Shown here piece by piece: positions 40,201 to 52,926 of a DNA stretch of 64,000 nucleotides. Under the pieces are notes generated by a model. That model ran no database searches, was not told where the DNA came from, and worked only from the letters and a program-made list of their open reading frames with translations. Origin of the DNA: Burhinus oedicnemus (taxonomy: Eukaryota > Chordata > Aves > Charadriiformes > Burhinidae); NCBI GenBank assembly GCA_008921705.1, contig VFFE01009136.1:1725508-1789507 (forward strand). The letters are read 5' to 3'. Made by a program: the position numbers and the translations under genes. Each line of letters begins with the position of its first letter. Within the stretch, counting starts at the first letter, position 1.

Positions 40201-43200
40201 TAACATAAGTCCTTTTTGTCATGAGTTGGCCATAAAAAATACTTGTTAAAAAATCTGATTTGGAGACTTCAAAACTGGTGCAAAATGGAAAGCAGAATAT
40301 TCAAAGTCAGTCTGGCCATGCTCACTATATGGCAGTTTGACAAATCTCCCCATGTGGTTCCCTGAAACAATTCTACAAAAGAATATCCCATGACAGCAAA
40401 GCACAGAGAAATGCAATTGGACTATTTTGTCTTGCTATTTTTGAATGGGGATGGGTAGTATCAACCGAAGTTATGTTTATGATCAACTGAAAGTCAGTCA
40501 GCTATTTTGGAAAATTCTACTAAAGCTGTTTCCAAGCACTGAGGCTACAAGCAAAAAGCGCCTATTCACAAACCAGCTTTCCCACAAGACAGTAAAAAGG
40601 CTGGGATGACCAGGTATACAGTAAAACACACTCCCTAACAGTTTTCTGTTCTGAAGAAGTTTCCTGCTATGACTCAGAGCAGCCCAGTAGAGGCTATTAC
40701 TCACATCCCACTCCTGTGCGGAGCTAACAGCCGAGATAAACCCCACATGAACTTGCATATCTCTAAAGGTCCCAGCCATGCTGTTTTTCCCACTACGCTC
40801 TGACAGTCCCACCTTTCCATGAAGACACCAGTACAGAGCAGCAAGGCCACTCAGAAGAAAGCATTCATTTCTACATCTGAGCAGAGCTGACCTGTTACTG
40901 AGGAATACCTTGCTGCAGGATGTGGATTCTTAGTATAAACCAGGTCAGTTGTCATCTTAAATCAGGTGACAGTAGAACCGCTCCTATATGCCAGCTAAAG
41001 TATGTATGGAAAAAAACTCAAAACGCCAACGTAAGAACTACAGCAAATGACTGAGAGTGCTTCAGCACAGGCATGCATGCACCTGTGAACTCTGGGAACA
41101 TGAAAATTGGAGCAGGACAAGCTATACATAATGAAAGGTGGAAACACTATAGTATTGCCTTACAACTTGAAATGCATGTGTTTGAAGCTGCGTGTTCAAA
41201 ATCCTAAACTCCAAGGAGTAGGAGCTTGCAGCTTACCACATGGCACTGAAGTTTACTAACAGATAACCAGCTGCTTCTTTTTAAACTCTGGATATGCGAC
41301 TATGTCTACTTATATCAGATGATTTCCCTGCATAAAAAAATTCAGGCAGATATTCAGAACTATACCGTGACCCACAGCTGCTCCAGACATAGGGACCCAT
41401 GAAGAAGTGGGCACTGATGAGAAGAACTAGCGTTTTTTTTATGAAGTGAGGGATACTTTAATGGGTGTTAGACCTGGTGAGCCATAATCCAGTTTTATTA
41501 ACTTCTGAGGGGAATTTGCCCGCTCATCTCCAGGTCAACATATCATTCTTTTTCACTCCATCCCTCAGTAAGTGACAAATGTGCAGTAAGTACTGTACAT
41601 TTTTTATTTTGTAAACACTGGATGACTGAGAATCTCATTTAAGTGGAATTTTCTTGTGAGATATGAAGCTCTCTCTTTAACCTATTACTGTATTTTGCTA
41701 ACATTTTGGCAATGTTAAAATGTCCCTGATGATATTCAGGACCCTTTCCAAATTGGGCTGTTATTTATGTCATTCAGAAAATTTATTTTTCAGCTTATCT
41801 GCTCTGGTGAGACAGTACTGTACACTAATAGAATTGGATTTCTTTTTCATTTAGGTCTACCGAGAGGTAAGTAATTTGTGGTTCTTGTATTCAAAGAAAA
41901 GGGAGAGAAATACTCTGGGTTTTCACACGTGATGTTCTCTTTTATTTACAGTCAAATTCAGAATAAAGAAAACAAAGCTTGTTACAAGCAAGACTGCTCT
42001 GCAGCCAGTGGTAAAATTGATAGAACCATTTTAAGTGTAGGTCAGGCGTACATCTCAAAAGATGAGATGAAAGAAGGTAACTTAGTAACCGCAACAGCCA
42101 TTCCGTCTGTAGAACAAATTTTTCATCCAAACAACTAAACCACTGCACATTTTAAAACCAAATTAAACACTGTACAACAGGTCTGTTGGGAGTACGTTGG
42201 GAAGACAAAACCACATATTTTAAGGTACCAGACCAATGAGTTTCCTTTGCTTTTATTTTGCCTCTGAATGTTACCAGATAACAAGGACTGATTAGCTGGG
42301 CATCCATTAACTCCTTTAGAAGTGATGGGATTTATAATAGCAGCAAAGCTGCCAGTTTTCTCTTCTGTCTCTTGGGTAAATAGAGAATAACTGTCTTCCA
42401 GATGTGCTGGCAGTATGCACTACACCCAGTCTGTCTGTCTTACATTCTTTTCCACAATTCAGCAATTTTTATGCTAAAAAGGAAGCATTCTATTGTTTAG
42501 AAATGACAAAAATACAGTCTGAATTTGGACTGTTCACTGAAAAGTAATTTATGTACAGTTTCTTATGATACAGAAAAGTTGGGATGTCGTTGTCTTTATA
42601 CTATGCATCAAATCTAGGCAAGAAAAACACTCTTGAAGCCAGAACAGTAGGCTACACCAAAAGTGTTCTGGGACATTTCCAAGTTGGCTACAGCAACTCA
42701 ATATTCATCTAATACCCCAGAGCCACCCTATTTCAGCCGACTGGTTGCAGTGTCTTCTGAGGTACCAATTACATCACCAAAACGTAGAGAGAGGATTATA
42801 GCATCCACTCACTGACAAATCCCCTGCCCTCTTTATTTTTTAAATGTTTTTCCAGCCCTTGTATATTGCCATACAAGGTATTAACATTTTTGCTGAGCAT
42901 ACACATTCCTAGACTTAGGGGCAAACAACTAAAGGATCAATTAAATGAAGTCTCGCCACTCTCTTCAGAAAAAGCTATCTGTTTGAAGACCTCTGCTGTC
43001 TTCCTGCACGTGGGCACTTTCACAATATCACAAACTATTCTAATTCTAGGTAGCTATTTAGCTGTCACATGTATCTACTTAAATAAGGTTCAATTAAATC
43101 TAGTAAATGTGCACAGTTCCTCAATACATATTTTCCATATGACCTAAAGGTTTTCTGTGCTGTTCTACTCCAAACTGCTGGGGTCAGCTCTATGTTACAG

Positions 43201-43253
43201 GCATTTCAAATATTTATCAAATTTTTAATTTTTATATTATAAAATATAATATA
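37291..43253. other. Intronic block; no gene recognised
   Basis: Unique sequence. The longest open frame (minus, 40498-40812, 104 codons) has no recognisable domain, signal peptide or splice context and is probably random. An A tract lies at about 40137-40149. A plus-strand acceptor and donor pair at 41851-41872 brackets 12 bases and is described as a finding. Confidence 0.55.
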
Positions 43254-44453
43254 TTGTCCTTCTATGATGGGGTTACAGCGTTGGTGGATAAGGGGAGAGC
43301 AACAGATGTCATCTACCTGCACTTGTGCAAAGCATTTGACGCTGTCCTGCGTGATATCCTGGTCTCTAAATTGGAGAGACATGGGTTTGACAGATGGACC
43401 ACTCGGTGGATAAGGAATTGACTGGATGGCCACACTCAAAGAGTTATGGTCAACGGGTCAATGTCCAAGTGGTGTGCAGTGACGAGTGGTGTTCCTCAGC
43501 AGTTGGTACTGAGACCAGTACTATTTAACATCTTTGTGGGTGACATGGATGTTGGGACTGAGTGCACCCTCAGCAAGTTTGCGGACAACACCAAGCTGTG
43601 TAGAGTGGTCAACACACTGGAGGGAAGGGATGCCATCCAGAGGGACCTGGACAGGCTTGAGAGGTGGGACAGTGCAAACCTCATGAAGTTCAGTAAGGCC
43701 AAGTGCAAGGTCCTGCATGTACAGGCTGGGTGGAGAATGGATCGAGAGCAGCCCTGAGGAGAGGGACTTGGGGGTGCTGGTAGATGAGAGGCTCAACATG
43801 AGCTGGCAATGTGTGCTCGCAACCCAGAAAGCCAACTGCATCCTGGGCTGCATCAAAAGAAGCATAGCCAGCAGGTCGAGGGAGGGGATTCTGCACCTCT
43901 ACTCTGCTCTCCTGAGACCCCACCTGGAATACTGTGTCCAGCTCTGGAGACCCCAACATAAGAAGGACATGGACCTGTTGGAGAGAGCCCAGAGAACAGC
44001 CACAAAGATGATGAGAGGATTAGAGCACCTCTGCTATGAGGACAGGCTGAGAGAGTTGGGGTTGTTCAGCCTGGAGAAGAGAAGGCTCCAGGGAGACCTT
44101 ATAGCAGCCTTCCAGTATCTGAAAGGGACCTACAAGAAATCTGGAGAGGGACTTTTTAAAAGGGCATGTAGTGATAGGATGAGGGGTAATGGCTTCAAAC
44201 TAGAAGAGGGTGGATTTAGAATACATCTCAGGAAGAAATTCTGTACTGTGAGGGTAGTGAATCACTGGAACAGGTTGCCCAGGGAAGCTGTGGATGCCCC
44301 ATCCCTCGAAGTGTTCAAGACTAGGATGGATGGGGCTTTAAGGAACCTGGTCTAGTGGAAGGTGTCCCTGCCCATGGCAAGGGGGTTGGAACTAGATGAT
44401 CTTTAAGGTCCCTTCCAACCTAAACCATTCTATGACTCTATGATTCTATGAAA
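43254..44453 (+). mobile_element. CR1 LINE, 3' 1.2 kb, inactive
   Basis: This plus-strand CR1 copy begins abruptly inside the reverse transcriptase region (CTTCTATGATGGGGTTACAG). It runs to the classical 3' end, GGGGGTTGGAACTAGATGAT then CATTCTATGACTCTATGATT. It retains the [50 protein letters not shown] and [19 protein letters not shown] stretches. It is 5'-truncated, so the endonuclease and the start of the polymerase are absent. It looks much younger than the copies at 29690 and 36790. The damaging changes are listed with the pseudogene entry. Confidence 0.95.
43278..44355 (+). pseudogene. CR1 reverse transcriptase remnant: stop codon, catalytic D-to-N and frameshift
   Basis: Reading the CR1 protein frame, there is an in-frame TGA at 43419-43421, where the family has Trp in the IRNWLDG-like stretch. 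The catalytic FADD box reads FADN, because the second Asp codon is AAC at 43587-43589. At about 43715-43720 the frame shifts: the text after KVLH jumps to [20 protein letters not shown], consistent with loss of a stretch of roughly 25 bases that normally codes the LGRGN-type linker. From there 212 codons stay open to the natural stop at 44353-44355. The protein could not be catalytic. Confidence 0.88.
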
Positions 44454-45384
44454 ATATGTGAAAAAACTATTTCTTGATAAAATTTGTGGTTTACTCTCAA
44501 AATCCCTAAAATACTATCTGAGTTGATAGCAAAATCTACTGCTGCTAAGTTTTTCAGTCTTCACTGTGGTTTAGCAAGCCAGATCAGTGAATAGTTTCCC
44601 ATTCAGGTTCATGCTAGAATGCACATTTACGCTATTTATATTGGACCTTTCACACTAGTTTAATAAGACTACCCTACAAACCTTTGTTAAGGGCCAGCAA
44701 ATTGCATTTGCTCTTTCAAAGCAAGTTTCCACAATCAATTTTTTTGTATACATGTCCCTATTATGGTTTGTCAAATTTGTTTAAACTACGTCTTCAGTTT
44801 ACCAAAATCATACCAAATTCTAATCATGTAATTGAAGGTATTTGGAGTAGCTCACACCATATCGCAAGTCTAATGTGCATGCTTTCTACTTCTTCATTTA
44901 GGTCACCGGTGAAACCATTTGGGAGTCTGGATCCACAACAATACCAAGGAAATTTCTTTTGGTACATCCTTGCTTTTTAATAGTGATCTAGTGTTCCCCG
45001 AACACTGTTTTAATAGTGTATCAATTGATTTCCTTTATTCAACTGATTTTGCATCCATTTGTAGAACTTCTCACTTATGAGATGGCAGCAAAACCATTAT
45101 CGAAGTCTAGACAAGTTATCAGCTACTTCTTGTATAACAGCAGCGCCTACCAGCATAAGCACTGTATCACTCTATAACAGTAATTTTGATAAAGGACTAG
45201 AGATAATGCGATAATGCGATAACTAACAGATATTAGTAACAAGTACTTATGAAAACATTGACTATCTATCCATCTATCAGAAATCTCTTAATGAACCTAT
45301 TATATTTGCACACTGAATGACCCTAGATTAAACCTACAACAATAAGGAAGTATACATAATGGCATTGTGCTAATAAATGTCATG
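44454..45384. other. Short intronic block between CR1 and an LTR-like block
   Basis: Unique AT-rich sequence with a GATAATGC direct repeat (two and a half copies at about 45202-45222). No gene seen. Confidence 0.6.
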
Positions 45385-45830
45385 TTATCAGGAAGCCACA
45401 TCTCATAGGCTTCCGAAGGAAAAACCCACGAACTATATCAGAGGATTAAAAAGTAGTAACAGAAGATAGGAGAAACCTCAGAAGCATAAAGATAATGCCT
45501 TTTTCTTCAATGGCCGGCGTCCTGGGAGGACTCGGTCTCTGCATCTACCTTTGATCCTGATCCTGATCCTGACTCCAGATCCGGAATCCAGTTCCTGTCC
45601 GTCACTGAGTCCAGTCTGGGACTTCCCCTGAGCCTGCTGGTGACGTGATTGTCATCCTGGGAGCTTGATACGGCTTTGTATATTTCATTTCCTACTAAAC
45701 ACTTAAGTCTCTCTTTTTCTCTCTTTTCTTTCCCCTCTCTTTCCTGTCTCCTGAGCGGAGCAGGAGNNNNNNNNNNNNNNNNNNNNCTGTAACGCTGATG
45801 AAATAATGGATTAACCAAACCTCCTGATCT
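45385..45830 (+). mobile_element. Endogenous retrovirus LTR-like block with assembly gap
   Basis: A GC-richer island in AT-rich intron has LTR architecture on the plus strand. A GGCCGGCGTCCTGGGAGGAC segment comes first, then three TGATCC units (45552-45569) and GTGACGTGATTGTCATCC. A TATA-like TTTGTATATTTC follows, then CCTACTAAACACTTAAGTC (a degenerate AATAAA/ATTAAA signal) and a long CT-rich tract. The CTGAGCGGAGCAGGAG segment runs straight into the 20 N, and CTGTAACGCTGATGAAATAA follows them. The element seems to be a solo LTR. I could not find matching target-site duplications, so both edges are approximate and the start is uncertain by up to about 100 bp. The family is not identified. Confidence 0.6.
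45767..45786. other. Assembly gap (20 N)
   Basis: Twenty N follow GAGCGGAGCAGGAG and precede CTGTAACGC. The gap falls inside the LTR-like block, where near-identical copies elsewhere in the genome could have confused assembly. Any open frame crossing it is meaningless. Confidence 0.99.
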
Positions 45831-48800
45831 CTTAAACACAAGGAATTAGAAACTAATTATCTGCCATGATTTTAAAATCACTTTGAGTAAAAAGTTAAAT
45901 TATTTTAACAAGATTCTTTTTCAATGGAGTTCATTTCCTTGGTTTTGTTTTTTTTTTCCATAATTTACTTTCACAGGAGTTAACAAGAAAAACCCACCTA
46001 CATAAGGCTTTCCTTTTACAGGACCTTTTACCACCACATTTTTGAACTGTCTAACACCTTTTCAAAAGTATATCAAACAAAGAAACAATGACCAGCACGT
46101 GCAATTAATAAAGACATCTCTCTACACGACAATATACTTGTAATATTTCCTCCTTACAATACTAATCCCAATTAACACTTGATTTTGATCCAAAACTCCA
46201 TTACTTTGGCTTTCTTGTGAAAAGGAATGAATCTGTTTGCTTTATGGAATCATCCATAGAAAGGAATTTCAGAAGGTGCTAAGCACTCAAGCCAATGTTA
46301 AAAAAAAAAATAAAAAATTATTCAAACAAAGAACCAATACAGAAATTCTAAAAAGTTTTCTAGTTTAAAAAAAAAAACCCAGCAACTTTCAAAAGTAAAC
46401 ATAGAGACATCATATATATGCCCTCATTTTCTGGATATCTGGTTTACAGTATTCTAGACTTGCTCCCTTTAAACTGCTGGATTACTCTCTTAGGGAAAAT
46501 ACAGTTCAGTTTGGTGCTAAAGAACTGAGTTTCTAAAAACTGAGCTGTTCCTAAAGAAAGGGGTTTCTAAGGCAGAAGAGGTCTTCAGCATTTTGTAGCT
46601 ACTCAAAGCTTTAAAAACAAGGATTGGGACATTAAATCACTATTCAGAAGGAATACTGAGCATTATCCAGCACAACAGCTCCTTTTTTACTGGAGAGAAA
46701 TATTGTTTCACTTTGAACCACATGCATTCCTTTCAAGACAATGCTTTCGGAAATGTTAGCTATATCTTGCTACTTCTTGCAAAATACAAAAGAGGAAAAC
46801 CGACGGCAAAATAGTAAAAAGGATGATATGTGGTGTTTCAAAGCTGGGTAATTTTTTCCATACTGGAGAAGGGTTGCATTCAAATAATTTTGCCTTTCGT
46901 ACAACTTGGAGACTCAAATGTAACAGAAATGCTGACTTCTGTGGTCTAAATTTGTGTAAGTTATTTTGACTCACATATTCTTTTTACTGCTTGTAGTGTC
47001 TGTGTGGCACATCCAATAACCATTCAATCAACAGAAGAGCAATTTAATACCTTTCTTATCAGAAATTCTGTATGTAGTAAAAACTACCCTCTATAGTGGC
47101 TGTATATTTATAAACATGGGATTTGTCCACTAAGGCATCATAAGGACTTAAGTTACTCATGTTAGGAGAATCAAATGATTCTATTTTCAACTTTGATGTA
47201 TCAAATAGCTTAGGCATAATACATATTGCCTTAATACCTTCTGAGATTTAGCATATGCAGAAGTAATAGAGTGATAGAGAAATGCACCCCCATTACTTCT
47301 CCACAATTAACTACTTTTATTGGAATATCATATATTTTTCCCAGTCCACTCTCATCTTTCATTTCCTAAGTCAAAATCTTCATTCTCTTGAACTTTCAGA
47401 TGTTCAAGGATCATGTTTTGCAACAACCCAAGAATATCACAGGTGGTTTTACAAAGACTATGGAAAAGCTGTTTAAAGAGAAGAAAAAAAAAATCCAATG
47501 TTACACGTTACAAAATTGAATATTTCCATGCCTTTTTTTCCATCACTGTCATATTCCTCTTAAGATGCATTTCAGGGAACACCAATGCCCAGAAAGACTT
47601 TGTAGTTCAACTCCTGTTAAAATCAGTCTAGAACAGAGATCAGTGGCAGAGAGTTTGGATGGACACAGATTCATTGACCCTTTCTGTGACAGACAAACGT
47701 GCGTGGACAAATTTGTTCTCTCCAATATAATAATACGGGAAAACTTCAGAGGGAAGTCAATGCAAATATCTCTTTGTGAGCCTATAGAAGGTGATTATGA
47801 CATTTTTGTAATTTGAAATACTCTTAGTTGGACACCGGATGTCACCCTGATTCCAAAGGTTCATTGCAGTATTTTCTGCAACTTTTGGAACAGTGAATTT
47901 TTAAAACAGATGTTCAGAACTCATTCTACTTACCTTCATACATTCACAGCATTTCAATTTGTGATGGCCTAGAAATTATAAAATTTAATCTTGAGATGTT
48001 ATTTAAAGCATTTTATAATGAAAGAAGATTTAACAGCCTTTATATCAGCATAGAGGTTAATATTGTCACCACCTTTTTATAAATGAAAAGCCATCTATCC
48101 TAGTCTAATTCAATATACACAATTGAAATCAGTGAGAGTTCTATATAAAGAGCAAGGGTAGAGAACGATGCAAAATGTCAAGAGCTTCTATTTATAGGCA
48201 CTGAAATTGTAACAAAAAAGAAAAAAAAAGAAAAAAAAGAAAAAGGTTTGAAAGGAATTGTTTCTTTCAAAGTAAAAAATATTATCTTACTGTATAAACA
48301 TAACCATACAAAAGCAGAAACTCTGTTCAGCATCTTAGGCACTGTCCTTGAGACTCACTTCATCGAATGTTTAGAATTTAAAAAGGATCTCATTTCATTT
48401 GAGCTTCCATAGAGCATAAACTGTAGGAATTCCATAAACTGATACTATATTTTCCTTTTAGGGAGGAGCAGAGATTTGTTTTAAACTGAAGCTGAATAAC
48501 ACATACTGTTATCTGTGCTTCTTTAGCAATATCTGAGGTAAAACATTCTTCTAACGCATTTCTTAATGGTTACTTAAGTAGATCTTAATTGGTAGATATG
48601 CTTCTTCTGGGTAGCAAAATATCCTGTCCATCCACATGAGACTACTTTTATCTTTTCACTTGACTGTGGGATACTGACTTAGCTAAAATTACACCTTCCT
48701 AATTGAACTGTAACCTAGTTTGCTCCAAGGTTACTTCATTGTTATTGGTTATGTGAATTAATCAGTGCTACGATATAATGACTTTAAAAGTAGAAAAGAC

Positions 48801-51800
48801 TAGGCTGTTACTGAAAGTTGATTTTTGTATGACTAATAAACTAGAAAATTTACATCATAAATAATTATTGAGAAATTAAAGTTTAAAACTATCACAAGGC
48901 ACTAGAATTGTAGAAATATCATAGTTTTACCTTTTCTGTTGAAGTCAGAAAAGATGAATAGCAGATACCAGCTTATTTTAATATGCTTATAACAGTATCC
49001 TCAGGGCTACTACACTATTTTATGCTATCTTTTCATTGCCCTTAAAAATCTGCTATATTTTTCATAGATAGGTAAAAATATGTATTTTCAGAATTACTAT
49101 TGGGATACTACTATTTCATATATACTGCTGGGGATACACTGCAGATTCTTCATAGACTTTCAAATTCTTTACAAGTATTCAGGGTCAGATTCTATAAAAC
49201 AAAAATAGATTAAATTCACCCAAAACATTAAACCATTTTGTCAGCATTAATTATTTGTCTTTGATACGCTTTGGCCAGCTGAGTCCTAAGTATCACAGAT
49301 TGACTTTTTCTTTGCTAGGCCCTGTGAAGTATTAATACAAACAAAGATACATGACCTAAAACAAACACATTGTGCTGCATAAATCCCTCTTTCTCTTATC
49401 AGAAAACACCCCACTCTTGCTCCATGACTTACGCCCTATTATCTTCTTATAGGAGAAAGCAGAGGATACTGGGATGGTAATTTGACTTAAATGAGAAACA
49501 CCATCTGAGCCTTCCTTCCTGGCTTGTAAGAGAAGATTATTGTTCTGAAGAAAAACCTATTGATATATTCAGGACATATTCTTCCTCAGGATATATTCAG
49601 TGTTCTTTCCTTCTTTAAGGTCTTCAAAACATCCAGCAGATATGAAAAAGCCCGCATTTGGGACAAGCCACCTCTGTCTAGCTACTGACTACAGTTAAGG
49701 TTTCCTTTTCTGACAAAGTTTCAAAACCTGGCTAAAAATCAATTTCAGGCCTGTTTAAAAAAACCAATGAACTTAGATGGGGCATAATGTGGATTCAGGG
49801 CAGACTACAGAAGTGAATGACTTTTAGTGGTCCTTCGCTGTCATTGGTTGGTGGGAATCCATTAATTTTAATTGTCCTATACTGCGCTGTGACACTCATA
49901 TTCCAGCTGGTGACAGTGGCAGAACAATTTACTGAACGCATCTGAATGCTTTCTGAACAAAAAGCCCAAAACATGCTGCTGGGGATCATCACCTAGTCTA
50001 AAAAATCTCATCTTCAGAGTCCTAAAACAACCATTCTTATCTTCTTTCTATTCCACATTCAGGGGCAGGCGTGAAGTGAGCTGTAACATCTGGAAAATCG
50101 CACCTGCATGATGTGTCAGTAACACACACCAATATAAAGTGTAACTTTCAAAATCTATAACTTGCCACCCTTTCTCTCTCCAACCCCAGCTACAGTGCTT
50201 CCTCACCGTAGCCAACCCCTTCACCCCAAACCCCTGGTTGCGTACAAAGGATGCAAGGCCCAGCTGTGATATGACACAGCTGCCTAGCTTTGGCTCCAAT
50301 TACAGACAGAAGTAGCATTATTGGTCATTAACAGCTCAAGGACTCAACAAAGTAAATGCCAACATAGAAAGGTAAAAAATCCTAAAGAAAGAAAGGAAGA
50401 GAGAGGCTGGTTGGTCTGGGTGGGAACTGCTGGCTCACCAGTGTCATCCACATCAGTGCTGGCGTTGGCGGTGGTGGTGGACAGCAGCTGTGAGGACCCC
50501 TTCCAGGGAGTCTCCTCCTCTCCTACCTGCTGCCTGCCTGGCCAGCAAAGACTCCTTGCTGCCTTGTAAGAGTGGTGAGCATGTCAGTCCTTCGCCTAAG
50601 AGCTCATTAGGTCCTACCTATCTGTTGTTTATCAAGCAAGAAACTATTGCTTTACACTTTCATGTTATGTATATTCTGTTTGCAGAACCTCTTTGCACCT
50701 TGCTAAAGAAGCCCACACAAATTAACCCATAACAACCTCCACTGCTGTTATAAATTTTGACTAGATGAATAACACTTGGCTGATATCAACTTGGGATAAG
50801 GTTCATATGCTTGAATTTGGCAGAGGAAATTATGTTGAGGAATTTTATCTGTAACATCATCTCCTTTGTTTAAAAATTTGTGTCTATAAACTGGTTGACG
50901 CAGATTACAATATAGGACTACTCCTGAATTTAGGATGTTGAAATATGATAGTTTATATTTTATGTAAAGAATGTGTTCTACTACCTATAGCGGGCTCAGA
51001 CAGTGCATTTCATCCTAGCAGGTTATAGACTGACCGCATATAATATATGCTTTCCTGTCTCCCAGCTTCAGCAATGCAACACACCTGGGCATGAAGCCAC
51101 CAACCCTCAGGAATATACACCACTTACATAAGACAGCAAGGAGCGTACTCAGAAATACAAGAAACTGAAAAATATACCAGATCCCTTCATCGACAGCTTA
51201 CAGAACACAAAGTCTTTATCCTCATCTACAAGATCACAAACGCTTAGGTCTAGGACACCAAGGGAACATACAAAGCAGTGGGACAAAGGACCAAGGTCAA
51301 AATTTCCATTTCTCAGAAATAATGGATACCGTATGTAGGTGTATAAATTGCTTAAAGAAGACAATCATCAGAACAAGTCGGATACAAGTCTGGAATGAAC
51401 TTTGGGATACAAGAAAGAATAGACTTGTCACCAATTTCTATTCCCAACATTGTCTGCATTTTTTCACTCATGCTTCTACGGGAACCTAAAACCAACAGAA
51501 AAAATATTAAAATATATTAAAAAGTCTAACACATTTTTCTTGGGCAGTTGTCAGATCATTTCATAGGAGGATGCACAAGCCTTGAAGAAATGGTCATAAG
51601 AACATACACAGCATGCTTTGGTGCTCACGGTGAAAGGTTCTCCTAGCTCTTTCAGGTTTATAAGCTCACTTTATGAGCTCACTGTTTATGAGCCAGACAG
51701 TGGAGCCCCTAGCTGCACTATTGTACATGGTTATCAACATAAGGAAAGTTCCAGTACAACTGAAAACTGTCATGTTTTAAAGACTAGCCCAAACAATGAG

Positions 51801-52800
51801 AGTTTTAAAGAAAAGACATATTTTTTGATTAAGACAATCTGCATCTCCTGCGAAACACTGAAATACCCTTTCCTATCCATACACAAGTTTGAGCTTGTCC
51901 ATTTTAGTTATAATTTCTGTTAATACAATGGAGAATAAACCATCAACCTAAACAAGGTAAACTGTCAGTAAGCCACAAAATTTGTTTTTTTAAATCCAAT
52001 GTTATTGATAAAAATGAACTTAACAATCTCTTGTCAAGTTTGTTTTATGACAATGAGCCTCTAACACACTCTTTCTAACTTGTCATCTTTAGTTCTTCCA
52101 CATGCAAACCTGTACCACATGCTATAACACACTCATAATGAAGAAAACCTGTTGTGATCACAGGGAAAACAAAACCATAAAATATGCAACAAAAATTAGC
52201 ACGACACAAACATGATATAGCATATTTTTGCATTTGTTGCGTTTCCTGGGAGCTTACACAGGTCTGGGGTTTATGTAATTATCACAAGAGGTAATAAAGT
52301 TAGGCATGCCAATGGGGAGCAGGTCATTACTGACAGTTGTTAACATCTTAATACAATCCACTGCTCTTTTAATCACTCAGCAGCTAAATTAATTAGCTGT
52401 TAAAGGTTAGAAAATTTTTCCCCAAACCTAAACGTACTAGATAATTTCTTTCTTATATTCCAGATTTTATATACGTTACAAATATACTCATTTCAATTCA
52501 TTTCAATATTTAAAAAATCAGATATAGCTTGTAGATATAGCTACACCCTAAGTTACATAACTGTCAAGGATTAGTTGCACAAGATAAATTTCTGCATTAG
52601 ATTTCTCATTCTCCCATTGTCACTTTTTCCCACCTCACTGTCATGTTTAACACCTACTTCTCCTTCCTTCTCCTAAACTCCTACACACTCATACACAAAT
52701 ATGCTTTCATTGCTATCAACTATTTAGTCCATATGTTCAAGATATTTTCAAGAGCAGATAGTAGTTTTGAACAAAATCCGTTACTTACAAAATCGCACTT
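45831..52800. other. Intronic block; no gene recognised
   Basis: AT-rich sequence with A tracts at about 46300-46318 and 46363-46377 and an A/G low-complexity run at 48211-48244. A GC-richer patch at about 50160-50570 contains a GGCGGTGGTGGTGG run. The open frames over it (for example plus 50321-50569) have no recognisable domain, and I cannot say what this patch is. Confidence 0.5.
48211..48244. repeat. A-rich (A5-9 G)n low-complexity tract
   Basis: Runs of five to nine A separated by single G over about 34 bases. It resembles a degraded poly(A) tail, but no retroposed body is visible to its left. Confidence 0.8.
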
Positions 52801-52926
52801 TCATAGAATCATAGAATGGTTAGAGTTGGAAGGGACCTTGAAGATCATCTAGTTCCAACCCCCCCTGCCATGGGCAGGGACACCTGCCACTAGAACTGGT
52901 TGCTCAAAGCCCCATCCCACCTGGCC
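52801..52926 (-). mobile_element. CR1 3'-end fragment, 126 bp
   Basis: The plus strand shows the reverse complement of a CR1 terminus: TCATAGAATCATAGAATGG, GTTGGAAGGGACCTTGAAGA, TCATCTAGTTCCAACC, CCCTGCCATGGGCAGGGACA and GGTTGCTCAAAGCCCC. The same terminal segment is present in the opposite orientation at 44300-44453, which supports the call from within the window. It is strongly 5'-truncated and holds no coding domain. Confidence 0.95.

Noticed and set aside
40498..40812. 104-codon minus-strand frame
   Set aside because: No recognisable family, no exon-like boundaries, and no support beyond its length, which is within chance for 64 kb.
45507..45839. 110-codon minus-strand frame across the N gap
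   Set aside because: It contains unknown residues from the gap and lies antisense to an LTR-like block, so it is an artefact.
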